A stretch of DNA of 64,000 nucleotides, from contig CAKQXY010000001.1 of the NCBI GenBank assembly GCA_934292725.1, positions 1 through 64,000 of the forward strand. Direction: 5' to 3'. The stretch's first letter is position 1, and the number at the start of each line of letters is the position of its first letter. The notes below the pieces were generated by a model, which saw only the letters and a program-made list of their open reading frames with translations, was not told the DNA's origin and searched no databases. This document shows positions 1 to 9,392 of the stretch, one piece after another. This DNA is from an uncultured Lachnospiraceae bacterium. Lineage in GTDB: Bacteria; Bacillota; Clostridia; Lachnospirales; Lachnospiraceae. Made by a program: the position numbers and the translations under genes.

Positions 1-1
1 T

Positions 2-3000
2 TGTACAGAAGAAGTCCAGACCTCTGGAGAGAGCGCAGAAGAAACATCTGCAAATGAAACACGTGGACCGGATGAAGAGGAAGCAGCAGAGACAACCATG
101 ATCGAAACAGAAGTTGAGACCGAGGCTGAGTCTGAAGCCGAGTCTACAAGTGAAATCGAAACTGATGGCAGCACCGAGGCTGAGAAGGCTGATCCGTTTG
201 CAGCATTAGATCCGTCTACCGGATTTACTGAGGAAGCTCTTGCAGCAATTGATTTTTCCAGTAAGAGACTTTTAGTAGCCACAGACCCGGCCGTGATCAT
301 TGATCCGGAGCATGTGCTTTCAGTTTATAACAGTGTTTACCTGATGCAGTATGAGACTGAAAGTCAGGCAAAGTATGCATATGCATACTACTACGGAAAG
401 TCAGAATTCGTTGATGTTGATACCGTCATTTCCGTAGCAGACGGAGATAACAGTGCGAATGCAGCAGCTCCTATGGCTGCCGACGAAAACCCTATTGCCG
501 AACTGAATGAAGCAGTTGCCGAAAATCCGGTAAAAGCCGCAGGTGCAGTTGCCGTCATTGATACGGGTGTGAATGACGTGGCAAACGTTACGGAGTCTGT
601 TTCCATGATCGGTGATAACACAGCAGATGAAAACGGACACGGTACAAAAATGGCACAGCTGATTGCAGAGCAGAACCCGGACGTATCCATTCTTTCCATC
701 AAGGCATTAGGTGCTGATGGAACCGGAGACGTGTCTGCCGTATATGCGGCAATCCAGTATGCGATTGACAAGAAGGTTTCTGTAATCAACCTGTCTATGT
801 CAGCAGTAGGAACAGCCGAGAATGCAGCATTAACGTCAATAATTGATGCAGCTGTAGAGGCAGGCATCGTGGTTGTCGGTGCAGCTGGAAACAAGGGAAT
901 GGATGTACGTTTCTTTGTACCGGGAAATATCGAGAGTGCTTATATCATAGGCGCAGCCGATGAGAATGGTGCAAGAATTACATCTTCCAACTTCGGCTCT
1001 ACGGTTGACTTTAATGTAGTAGCGGCCTCCACGTCAGAGGCAGCTGCGAAGTTTTCCGGTTATTATACCTTAAACGGAGCGGCAGCAGATGAGAAACTGG
1101 TATTCCCGACCGATTATGTGAAGGAAGATGAGATTGATTACAATGGCCCAATCATTAAACATCAGATTTCTTTCTACAATTATCAGGGCAGCCGTGATGA
1201 TCTTGTATGGATTAGTGAGAAACTAATGAAAACAGAGATTGATGACGAGTATATTACTGCGCGCATTGGTTTCGCAGAGGATGCACAGGTAGTAAGCGGG
1301 CTGGATGTTTATGTCGATTTTATGAGCATCGACAGCGAACGTGCAATTACGGATGAGTGCAAGGTTGATCTTACAGACATGATTGTAAAGATTCCGGTAT
1401 CGTATAAGGATTCCAATCTTACAATTCGTTGGTACATGCCGAATGCATCTTATCAGTATGGTTATGATACGGACGAAAAATATATGATTTCCAACACACC
1501 TGAGAAATTTAAGGTGGCATATAACGCTGTTGGAGGGTTAACACTTAAGACTGCGCAGGATTATGTTAACGGAACGTATAAGCAGGGCCGTACATTTACG
1601 CATACTGCTGATTCCATGAACCATTGTTATGTGAATTATTCTACTGATGGTATTAAAGTAGGTGATTACTATACCATTACAAGCGGATATATCGCCAGCG
1701 TGGAGGAGAAGCCTGGAACCTATACAACAAGAGGTGAAATTGCTTCCATGTTTGGTCCGAATGCATTGAAGAATATTACGGATGCAGGATACGCTTCAAC
1801 GCAGGCATTCCTGGTTCATTTTAATTCTGTTACACGGGATTCTGACAATGCGGATGTTTCAGGCTGGTTTAATACGGTTGGCGGCAAATCAGAAAAGGCC
1901 CCTGGTATTATCCGTTCTGATATTGATAATATTGAATATACAAGAACTGATGGAACTACATATTATACAACCGAGGAAGTTTCTGCTTCTTTGGGATGGG
2001 TGTTTGGTACATGTGCAAACAATGAGATTGGTGGTCAGTGCCCAACTTTTGAGCCGGGTGGAAAGATCATCTGTACAAGTAAGGATGCAGATGGCACAGC
2101 CTACTTCTTCTACTATTGTCGTTCGCTAAGAGCGCAGTGGGCAGGTGGCTCATTCTCCATTACACCGGTACTGCCAAAGACAGGATATCTTAGAATCCAT
2201 AAGGCATCTTCGGATTCGACTCTGACGGATGGAAACAGCTGCTATAACTTTACCAATATAACTTACAAGATTTACAGTGACAGTTCCTGTACAACAGAAG
2301 TACAAACCTTGTATCTGGATCAGGATGGATATTCTCAGCCTGTTGAACTGACCGAGGGAACCTATTACATTAAGGAAACGGATGCTGTAAATTCCGGTTA
2401 TGCACTGGATACAAATGTTTATACGGTAACCGTAACGGCAGGAACCACTTTCGATGCTCCACAGACTTGGAGTACGAAGGATGCTCCGCTTAATGACCCG
2501 TTGGGTATTGCTATAAACAAGATCAATAGCGATGGAACTACGGCAGCTGACTTATCTGGTGCTGAATATACGATTACTTATTATCCGAAGCAGTATACTA
2601 GTGTAGCAGAAATTGAAGCAGATACAGATCCAGATGTAAAGCCAACTGTATGGGTCATTCAGACGTTAAAGGCTGAAAATGGAAATTATCAAGCAGTTCT
2701 TGATGATGCACATATTGTTCCGAATAGTAATAGTGCAGGTGCAGTTTTTGGAAAAACTCATGTTGGAAACTATATTATTCCCCTTGGAACCATCACTATT
2801 GAAGAAACAAAAGCACCGGCAGGTTTTACAAAAGATGGAGCTGTCGTAAGCAGTGCAAAAACTAGTGCAACGATTTCTGGGACTAATAACGTATATTTAT
2901 TCCAGTTTGTTGACGAGAACTCGGCAGTATATTTAAAGAGCGGCAATGACCTTTCAACTTCTCTGGATGACGAGACTGCCGTAACCTTAACATATGCAGA

Positions 3001-6000
3001 GCGCCAGATTAACGGCTCACCTAAGATGGAAAAGCATGACTTCGAGTTAAGCAAGAAAGCAGCCATGGGCGGAACCAACTTTGAGGGAATCTCTTTTGAG
3101 ATTTATTGTCTGGATGATTCTGTTGCCATCGGAAATGACACTTACACAAAGGGACAGACAATTACTACAGTGACTTCTGATGCAGAAGGAAACATTGATG
3201 TAGGTATGCAGTTTCCTGTCGGTCACTATGCAGTGCGCGAAAAGGCAGCAAACAATTACTACACAATGACAACAGATCAGATCCACTACTTCGACATAGT
3301 TGAGTATCAGGGAGAAGCATTTGTCCAGTATGAGTCTGATACAAATGCAGTCACCTTTATGGACCGCGTTGTACGTGGAGATCTGTCATTCATAAAGAAA
3401 AATTCCGATACAGATGAAGCACTTGCTTATATCCCGTTCAGGATTACAAATAATACAACAGGTGAAACACATTATATTTTAACAGGTACAGACGGTACAT
3501 ATACTTCTGCAGCAGGAAAGACAACAAATACCAATGCCAATGATGCAGTTCTTTCACAGTATGGTGATAAGGATGTTATTCCACAGAGCGTTGTGGATTC
3601 ACTGGCAAAGGATGCCGGACTTTGGTTTGGTATGGGAAGTGAAGGAACCATGACAGCTGCAAATGATTCTTACGGCTCATTTGTATATGGAACCTACACC
3701 ATTACCGAGTTAAAGACAGAAGCAACAAGAAGCATGAAGATGTACACAAGCACCTTCACAATCGACACTGACGGAAAGGTTCTTGATCTTGGAACAGTCA
3801 ACAACGTTTTGATGGGAATTAAAACAACACTGGTTGACATAAATGAAGAACATTTCACAGAACCTGTATCCTCCATTACCTTAACTGATCATGTTGCCTA
3901 TAAGAACCTTGACACAGATAAGACATATACCTTAACCGGAACCCTTTATGTTAAGGAAGGTGATGCACTCACCGAGCTGATGACGGAAACGGTTGACTTT
4001 ACTCCGGCAGAAAAGAATGGCATTCAGGATGTTACATTCACATTTGATGCATCTGCGCTTGTTGGAAAATCGGTAGTTGCATTTGAGGAGCTTTCCGTAA
4101 ACGGAGAGTTCTGTGCAGAGCATAAGGATAAGGATGATGAAAATCAGACTGTTACCTTCCCGGATATTCAGACAACGGCACGCGATAATGTAACCGAAGA
4201 TCATGTATCAAATGCAGCTGATTCCGTTACTATCATTGATACAGTAACTTATACGGGATTAAAGGCAGGCGAGACTTATGAAATCACAGGAACACTGATG
4301 GATGCCGAGACAGGTGAGGCTGCTCTTGATGATGATGGCAATGCAATTACCGCATCTAAGGAGTTTACAGCACCAACTGCTGATGGAAACATTGATATCA
4401 CCTTTACATTTGCAGGCGTTTCCTTAGCAGGAAAGACACTCGTTGCATTTGAGGATATTTCCTATGAGGGCAGAAGATATGCCGTTCATGCGGATATCAA
4501 TGATAAGAATCAGACTGTTTGCATTCCTAAAATCCAGACCAAGGCTCTGGATGCAAATACCGGATTAAACCAGGTACTTGCAGATAGCAATGCAACTGTT
4601 GTGGATACCGTAACATATACACATCTGCTTCCTGGAAAAACATATGTAATGAAGGGTGTTTTGATGACATCCGCAGGAAATGCCCTGATGGTTAACGGAA
4701 AAACCATTACTGCAAGTACTGAGTTTGTTCCGACCACACCTGACGGAACAGTTGATGTTACTTTCAATTTTGATGCTTCCGAAATCGGCGGCCGCAAGTT
4801 AGTATTCTATGAATACCTTGAGTTAGACGGCAATACCGTTGCTTCTCATACAGATATTTCCGATACTGACCAGACCGTATATGTTCCAAATCTCAGAACA
4901 ACCATCTTTGATTCTGAAAATGGAAGCCATAACAGCGCGGCAGACGAAGATATCACTCTGATTGATACCGTGCGTTACAATGGCGTTGAAATCGGACGCA
5001 AATACACAGTAGTCGGTACAATTGTTGATAAGGAAACCGGCAATGCACTTCTTGATGATGCAGGAAATAAGATTACTGCGTCAAATGAGTTTGTCGCTGA
5101 AAAGACAAACGGAACAATTGACGTAACCTTTAAGTTCTCAGGCAAATGCCTTGCAGGAAAGACAACTGTTGCTTTTGAGGATATGTATTCCGAGGGAAAG
5201 AAGGTGGCAGTCCATGCAGATCTCAGAGATGAAGGACAGACCGAGTACTTCCCGTCAGTACATACAACAGCAACATCCAACGATACAGAGGATCATGTTG
5301 TCGGTGCTAACGAGAAGGTTACAATCACCGATCAGGTAGCACTTAAGGCATTGAAGCTTGGCACAGAGTATACTTTAAGCGGAACTTTAATGAATGCAAA
5401 GACTGGAAAGCCGATCATGGTAAATGGAAATACAATTACCGTAAGAAGAACTTTCACGGCCGATGCACATGAAATGACCATACCGTTAACCTACACCCTG
5501 AACGCATCAGAGCTTGCAGGAACTACAACAGTTGTATTTGAAAATCTGTATTCTGACGGCGCACTTCTTGCAGCACATGCTGACCTTGAAGATGATGAGC
5601 AGACGGTATATATCCCAGAGATTCATACAACTGCAAAGGATCAGACAACAAAGATTAACCACACCGAGGCAAATAAGACAGCCACCATCGCTGATACAAT
5701 TTTCTATACAAACCTGCTTCCGGGCAGAGAGTATACCGTAAGTGGAACACTGATGGATAAGGAAACAGGAAAGGCTGTTCTGGCTGACGGCAAAGAGATT
5801 ACAGCATCTACCACATTTACCCCGGAGAAATCAGAGGGAAGTGTTGATGTAGTCTTTACATTTGATGCAAGCGTTGTAGTACCTAAGACCGTTGTTGCAT
5901 TTGAAACCCTTACATATAAGAAGATCCAGATCGCCGTACATGCTGAGATTGAGGATAAGGATCAGACAGTTTACATTCCGGAGATTCACACCACGGCAGT

Positions 6001-7924
6001 CGGTGAGGACACAAAGGATCATGTAACCGAGGCAAAGAAGGATGTAACTATCGTCGATACTGTTTCCTTCAAGAGTCTTGAAGTTGGAAGAGAGTATACC
6101 GTAAAGGGTGTACTGATGGATAAGGCAACCGAAAAGGCCCTGCTTGTAAATGGAGAGGAAGTAACCGCAGAAACCACGTTTGTACCGGAAACAACAGACG
6201 GAATCGTAGATGTAATCTTTACATTTGACGGAACCGGACTGGAAGATACTTTACTGGTTGCATTTGAAACCCTGTATACCGAAGAAAAGGAAGTAGGCGT
6301 TCATGCAGAAATCGAAGATGATGCACAGACAGTTTACATTCCAAAGATTCAGACAGAGGCAAAGGATGCCATAACAGAGATTGATCATACCGAGGCACTG
6401 CCAAAGGCAAAGGTTGTCGATACTGTTTCCTATTCTTCACTGTTACCTAGAAAAGAGTATACCGTAACCGGAACCCTGATGAATAAAAAGACCAAAGAGC
6501 CAGTCCTGATTGATGGCGAGAAGGTAACTGCAAGCACCACATTTACCGCTGAAAAGGCAGAAGGAAGTGTTGAAGTTGTATTTGAGTTTGACGCATCAGC
6601 AATCGCAGGAACTACAGTAGTAGTCTTTGAGTCCATGGAATACAAGGGCGTGGAGGTAGGCGTTCATTCAGATATCGAGGATGAGGATCAGACAGTATAC
6701 ATCCCGGATGTACATACGACTGCAACAGCAGCAAACACCACAAAAGATCATGTAACCGGAGCCAATGAAGATCTGATTATCACCGATGAGGTTGTTCTGA
6801 CGGGTCTGAAGGTTGGAGACGAGTATACCGTAAAGGGTGTTCTGATGGACAAGTCTACCGGGGAAGAACTGAAGGTAAATGACGAAAGCATTACCGCCGA
6901 CGAAACCTTCACCTCAGATGCAGCAGACATGGCCATCATGTTAACCTACACACTGGATGCTAAAACACTAGCAGGAACCACAACTGTTGTATTCGAAACT
7001 CTTTACACGGAAGGAAAGGAAGTCGGAAGACATCATGAGATTGATGATGAGGGTCAGACCGTCCGTATACCAAAGATTCATACAACCGCAACCGACAAGG
7101 TAACGGGAGATCATGACGGCGTTGTTGCAAAGGAAACTACCGTACTGGATGAAGTATTCTACAAGAACCTGCTTCCTGGCAAGGAGTATACCGTAAGTGG
7201 CAAACTTATGGTTAAGGAGACCGGAGAGCCGTTAACCGTTGACGGAAAGGAAGTAACGGCAGAAAAGACCTTCGTTGCAGAAGAAGCAGATGGAAGCATT
7301 ATATTAGAGTTTACGTTTGATTCATCCGCACTTGCAGGAAAGAAGATTGTTGCTTTTGAGGACATCACTTATGAAGGAATCTCCATCGGAAGTCATGAAG
7401 ATCTTACTGATGAGGAGCAGACGATCTCTTATCCGGAGATTCATACAACAGCAGCAAATGGTACCGATGGTTCAAAGACCATGGTACTGGGAGCAAATGT
7501 AACCTTAGTGGATACCGTAACTTACAAGGGTCTGACTGCAGGAAAGACCTACGTATTAAAGGGAACCATTATGGATAAGGTAAGCGGTCAGCCGATTGGC
7601 GTAACTGCAGAAACCACCTTTATTGCAGAAGCAGCAGACGGAAGTGTGGAAATAACCTTCACATTTGATACCACACAGCTGCAGGGAAAGACACTGGTAG
7701 TATTTGAGACACTGTATGACACACAGGGTAATCCAATTGCAGATCACAGTGATCTTAATGATGAGGATCAGACGGTAAGCGTACCAGTACAGCCGGTGAT
7801 TCCGCCAGTCGTAACAGGAGATGATTCAAGCCCGATGCCGTATGTACTTAGTCTGCTGGCAGCAATCGCAGCCGCAGTAGCAGTAGCAGCGGTACTGGTG
7901 AGAAGAAAGAGACATCAGGCATAA
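2..7924 (+). CDS. Giant surface adhesin: subtilase-like head, SpaA-type folds, eleven VaFE repeats, sorting signal (5' partial)
   Basis: The reading frame is open from base 2, so the gene starts before the window; 2640 residues are visible. An acidic Glu/Thr/Ser-rich stretch comes first. A subtilisin (S8)-like domain follows, with Asp in IDTG (560-562), His in NGHGT (638-640), an AAGN motif near 882 and a possible Ser in STSEAAA (1034-1036). A region of unclear fold (about 1060-2165) is followed by several SpaA/prealbumin-like domains (about 2185-3810), recognisable from ETKAPAG-like strand ends. Eleven VaFE repeats come next, in which a Thr-Gln ester cross-link is expected from the family. 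The C-terminus has PVVTG (7805-7819), a hydrophobic segment and RRKRH, the layout of a sortase sorting signal. A class B sortase gene follows immediately. The likely role is a long, covalently stiffened wall-anchored stalk, perhaps an adhesin; the ligand is unknown. Whether the head is an active protease is uncertain. Confidence 0.9.
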   Translation, partial: CTEEVQTSGESAEETSANETRGPDEEEAAETTMIETEVETEAESEAESTSEIETDGSTEAEKADPFAALDPSTGFTEEALAAIDFSSKRLLVATDPAVIIDPEHVLSVYNSVYLMQYETESQAKYAYAYYYGKSEFVDVDTVISVADGDNSANAAAPMAADENPIAELNEAVAENPVKAAGAVAVIDTGVNDVANVTESVSMIGDNTADENGHGTKMAQLIAEQNPDVSILSIKALGADGTGDVSAVYAAIQYAIDKKVSVINLSMSAVGTAENAALTSIIDAAVEAGIVVVGAAGNKGMDVRFFVPGNIESAYIIGAADENGARITSSNFGSTVDFNVVAASTSEAAAKFSGYYTLNGAAADEKLVFPTDYVKEDEIDYNGPIIKHQISFYNYQGSRDDLVWISEKLMKTEIDDEYITARIGFAEDAQVVSGLDVYVDFMSIDSERAITDECKVDLTDMIVKIPVSYKDSNLTIRWYMPNASYQYGYDTDEKYMISNTPEKFKVAYNAVGGLTLKTAQDYVNGTYKQGRTFTHTADSMNHCYVNYSTDGIKVGDYYTITSGYIASVEEKPGTYTTRGEIASMFGPNALKNITDAGYASTQAFLVHFNSVTRDSDNADVSGWFNTVGGKSEKAPGIIRSDIDNIEYTRTDGTTYYTTEEVSASLGWVFGTCANNEIGGQCPTFEPGGKIICTSKDADGTAYFFYYCRSLRAQWAGGSFSITPVLPKTGYLRIHKASSDSTLTDGNSCYNFTNITYKIYSDSSCTTEVQTLYLDQDGYSQPVELTEGTYYIKETDAVNSGYALDTNVYTVTVTAGTTFDAPQTWSTKDAPLNDPLGIAINKINSDGTTAADLSGAEYTITYYPKQYTSVAEIEADTDPDVKPTVWVIQTLKAENGNYQAVLDDAHIVPNSNSAGAVFGKTHVGNYIIPLGTITIEETKAPAGFTKDGAVVSSAKTSATISGTNNVYLFQFVDENSAVYLKSGNDLSTSLDDETAVTLTYAERQINGSPKMEKHDFELSKKAAMGGTNFEGISFEIYCLDDSVAIGNDTYTKGQTITTVTSDAEGNIDVGMQFPVGHYAVREKAANNYYTMTTDQIHYFDIVEYQGEAFVQYESDTNAVTFMDRVVRGDLSFIKKNSDTDEALAYIPFRITNNTTGETHYILTGTDGTYTSAAGKTTNTNANDAVLSQYGDKDVIPQSVVDSLAKDAGLWFGMGSEGTMTAANDSYGSFVYGTYTITELKTEATRSMKMYTSTFTIDTDGKVLDLGTVNNVLMGIKTTLVDINEEHFTEPVSSITLTDHVAYKNLDTDKTYTLTGTLYVKEGDALTELMTETVDFTPAEKNGIQDVTFTFDASALVGKSVVAFEELSVNGEFCAEHKDKDDENQTVTFPDIQTTARDNVTEDHVSNAADSVTIIDTVTYTGLKAGETYEITGTLMDAETGEAALDDDGNAITASKEFTAPTADGNIDITFTFAGVSLAGKTLVAFEDISYEGRRYAVHADINDKNQTVCIPKIQTKALDANTGLNQVLADSNATVVDTVTYTHLLPGKTYVMKGVLMTSAGNALMVNGKTITASTEFVPTTPDGTVDVTFNFDASEIGGRKLVFYEYLELDGNTVASHTDISDTDQTVYVPNLRTTIFDSENGSHNSAADEDITLIDTVRYNGVEIGRKYTVVGTIVDKETGNALLDDAGNKITASNEFVAEKTNGTIDVTFKFSGKCLAGKTTVAFEDMYSEGKKVAVHADLRDEGQTEYFPSVHTTATSNDTEDHVVGANEKVTITDQVALKALKLGTEYTLSGTLMNAKTGKPIMVNGNTITVRRTFTADAHEMTIPLTYTLNASELAGTTTVVFENLYSDGALLAAHADLEDDEQTVYIPEIHTTAKDQTTKINHTEANKTATIADTIFYTNLLPGREYTVSGTLMDKETGKAVLADGKEITASTTFTPEKSEGSVDVVFTFDASVVVPKTVVAFETLTYKKIQIAVHAEIEDKDQTVYIPEIHTTAVGEDTKDHVTEAKKDVTIVDTVSFKSLEVGREYTVKGVLMDKATEKALLVNGEEVTAETTFVPETTDGIVDVIFTFDGTGLEDTLLVAFETLYTEEKEVGVHAEIEDDAQTVYIPKIQTEAKDAITEIDHTEALPKAKVVDTVSYSSLLPRKEYTVTGTLMNKKTKEPVLIDGEKVTASTTFTAEKAEGSVEVVFEFDASAIAGTTVVVFESMEYKGVEVGVHSDIEDEDQTVYIPDVHTTATAANTTKDHVTGANEDLIITDEVVLTGLKVGDEYTVKGVLMDKSTGEELKVNDESITADETFTSDAADMAIMLTYTLDAKTLAGTTTVVFETLYTEGKEVGRHHEIDDEGQTVRIPKIHTTATDKVTGDHDGVVAKETTVLDEVFYKNLLPGKEYTVSGKLMVKETGEPLTVDGKEVTAEKTFVAEEADGSIILEFTFDSSALAGKKIVAFEDITYEGISIGSHEDLTDEEQTISYPEIHTTAANGTDGSKTMVLGANVTLVDTVTYKGLTAGKTYVLKGTIMDKVSGQPIGVTAETTFIAEAADGSVEITFTFDTTQLQGKTLVVFETLYDTQGNPIADHSDLNDEDQTVSVPVQPVIPPVVTGDDSSPMPYVLSLLAAIAAAVAVAAVLVRRKRHQA
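3818..7785 (+). repeat. Eleven tandem VaFE (Thr-Gln ester type) domain repeats inside the surface protein
   Basis: Units of about 120 codons (about 360 bp) repeat eleven times. Most carry TTAxD near the start, DTVxY, an EYTVxGxLM strand, a VaFE-type strand and a DQTVYIP strand at the end. In this family the Thr of the first strand and the Gln of DQTV form an intramolecular ester, assisted by the Glu of VaFE. The units fall into two sub-types that alternate over units 6 to 11, judged by the turn before EYTV: LLPG/LLPR in units 3, 6, 8 and 10, and LKxG, LExG or LTAG in units 2, 5, 7, 9 and 11. Units 5 and 9 also share an LTYTLxA strand. The unit count and sub-types come from reading the translation by eye. 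Confidence 0.88.
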
Positions 7925-7961
7925 AAGCTTGAAAAAATATACTCACGAGACAAAACACAGG

Positions 7962-7986
7962 CAGCCCCGGCCCAAAACCGGGGCTG
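7962..7986 (+). terminator. Hairpin between surface protein and sortase genes
   Basis: A perfect 9-bp stem (CAGCCCCGG with CCGGGGCTG) closes a 7-base loop, 37 bases after the surface-protein stop. It is followed by an A/T-rich stretch without a long T run. It may therefore be a leaky terminator that lowers sortase expression relative to its substrate, or an mRNA-stabilising hairpin, rather than a full stop. Confidence 0.6.
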
Positions 7987-8037
7987 TAATTAAATAAGGA
8001 ATGTTGGATCTACAAGAAAGGAGCCTTGAATACATTT

Positions 8038-8940
8038 ATGAAAAAAAAGAAAATCAGAATCAGTACCGTGTTGCTTCTTGTGCTTTTGTTTGTTTTGCTT
8101 TGCGTGGTAGCGGGCGCTGGATGGAAGCTGTATCGTTATTATGCGGATTACTTAAAAGATCGTGACTTATACTCTGATCTTCGCAAAGAGGTTATCAAGC
8201 CGGAAGAAACAGAAGAAAAAGAAACCGAAGCAGAAGAAACAACAAAAGCCTATTCGGAAACTGAAGAATATTTGGAGAATGGGGTAAAAAAGTATCGAAA
8301 AAAACTGAAACGAACCTCAAAAACCGTTCCTATCTCAGTTGACTGGAATGAGTTAAAGAAAATCAATAAGGATATTATTGGATGGGTGTATTTTACAGGA
8401 CTGCCGCAGATATCTTATCCTGTTTTGCAGGCTGATGACAATGAATACTACGTGCATCGAACTTACGACCTGTCAAGTGATACTTCGAAAGCAGGCTGCA
8501 TCTTTATGGACTACCGTATGGCCGATGATTTTTCATCACCATACTCCATTATCTATGGTCATAATGTTCGTGATGGTTCGATGTTGTCCGATCTAGCTAA
8601 ACTTAAAGATCAGACCTTATACGATGAAGAACCATATTTCTGGATTCTGACTCCGGAAGGTAACTATCGCTATCAGATTTTCTCCATTTTCCAGTGCCAT
8701 CGCTCAGCAGATGTTTTTCAGAGATCTTTTGACAGTTGGGGAGAAGATTTTTCCAAATGGCAAAATGAATTAAAGCTGCGAAACAGTATGCAGGGAGATG
8801 TGGAGCTGAAAGAAGATGGACACGTGATTGCGTTTTCTACCTGCGTTCCAAACAGTTTTGATCGTACAATCGTGTGCGGAACCTATATAGACGGGGATCT
8901 AATTCTAGATCCGCATGAAAAAATAAAAAAATATACTTGA
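8038..8940 (+). CDS. srtB: Class B sortase
   Basis: A membrane-anchored transpeptidase of 300 residues that cleaves a sorting signal and attaches the protein to cell wall or to another pilin subunit. Residues 1-35 hold a basic start and one membrane helix. An acidic Glu/Thr linker follows, and the sortase barrel starts near residue 100. The catalytic His lies in IYGHN, the Cys in FSTC (8842-8844) and the Arg in the following DRTIVCGTY strand; this order and the helical insertion before the Cys fit class B. An in-frame TTG at 8026 sits only 2 bases after AAAGGAG, so the ATG at 8038 (14 bases away) is preferred, though neither spacing is ideal. Its position straight after the wall-anchored protein makes that protein the obvious substrate. 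This is inferred from context. Confidence 0.93.
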   Translation: MKKKKIRISTVLLLVLLFVLLCVVAGAGWKLYRYYADYLKDRDLYSDLRKEVIKPEETEEKETEAEETTKAYSETEEYLENGVKKYRKKLKRTSKTVPISVDWNELKKINKDIIGWVYFTGLPQISYPVLQADDNEYYVHRTYDLSSDTSKAGCIFMDYRMADDFSSPYSIIYGHNVRDGSMLSDLAKLKDQTLYDEEPYFWILTPEGNYRYQIFSIFQCHRSADVFQRSFDSWGEDFSKWQNELKLRNSMQGDVELKEDGHVIAFSTCVPNSFDRTIVCGTYIDGDLILDPHEKIKKYT

Positions 8941-8965
8941 CATTTTCTAGATTATATTGTAGAAT
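8937..8965 (+). promoter_or_regulatory. Promoter for the tRNA cluster
   Basis: TTGACA (8937-8942), a 17-base spacer and TAGAAT (8960-8965) form a strong sigma-A promoter. The -35 box overlaps the sortase stop codon. The first tRNA begins about 45 bases downstream. Confidence 0.75.
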
Positions 8966-9010
8966 ACTTTTCGTTGGCATTGAGAAAGAAAAACTTGATG
9001 TCTAAGAAAT

Positions 9011-9083
<73 letters not shown>

Positions 9084-9087
9084 TTGT

Positions 9088-9158
9088 GCGGGTGTAGTTC
9101 AATGGTAGAACACTAGCCTTCCAAGCTAGATACGTGGGTTCGATTCCCATCACCCGCT
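9088..9158 (+). tRNA. tRNA-Gly (UCC)
   Basis: Cloverleaf of 71 bases starting 5 bases after tRNA-Phe: acceptor GCGGGTG pairs with CACCCGC, anticodon loop CTTCCAA gives UCC, T-arm GGGTTCGATTCCC. CCA is not encoded. Confidence 0.97.
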
Positions 9159-9185
9159 TTACAGAAGCGATTCTGTATGTTTTAT

Positions 9186-9257
9186 GCGCGAGTGGCTCAG
9201 TGGTGGAGTATCGCCTTGCCAAGGCGAGGGTCGCGGGTTCGAATCCCGTCTCGCGCT
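9186..9257 (+). tRNA. tRNA-Gly (GCC)
   Basis: Cloverleaf of 72 bases: acceptor GCGCGAG pairs with CTCGCGC, anticodon loop TTGCCAA gives GCC, T-arm GGGTTCGAATCCC. It is the second glycine isoacceptor of the cluster, and together the two decode all four GGN codons. Confidence 0.97.
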
Positions 9258-9285
9258 TTATTTTTTTTGAAATTAGAGATAAGAG

Positions 9286-9317
9286 CCTGTTAGTGTTGAT
9301 GCACTAGCAGGTTTTTT
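9286..9317 (+). terminator. Rho-independent terminator after the tRNA cluster
   Basis: A 10-bp stem (9286-9295 with 9302-9311, one G-U pair) and a 6-base loop are followed by six T. A run of eight T also lies just after the last tRNA, at 9263-9270. Confidence 0.85.
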
Positions 9318-9333
9318 GTCAGAAAATAAGCTC

Positions 9334-9362
9334 TTGCCTGTATGTGTGAAAGATGGTATACT
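9334..9362 (+). promoter_or_regulatory. Promoter for the hydroxyacid dehydrogenase / ABC-F unit
   Basis: TTGCCT (9334-9339), 17 bases and TATACT (9357-9362) lie just downstream of the tRNA terminator and 31 bases before the next start codon. Confidence 0.6.
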
Positions 9363-9392
9363 GTCAACGAAAAAAAGAAAAAAGGTGAGAAT

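Noticed and set aside
2171..2185. LPKTG motif in the middle of the surface protein
   Set aside because: It is followed by SpaA-type domain sequence, not by a membrane helix and basic tail, so it is not a sorting signal. The real one is at the C-terminus (PVVTG, 7805-7819).
4160..7760. Regular spacing of VaFE repeats as a possible CRISPR or satellite array
   Set aside because: The 360-bp period is coding, in frame, with diverged sequence; it is a protein domain repeat.
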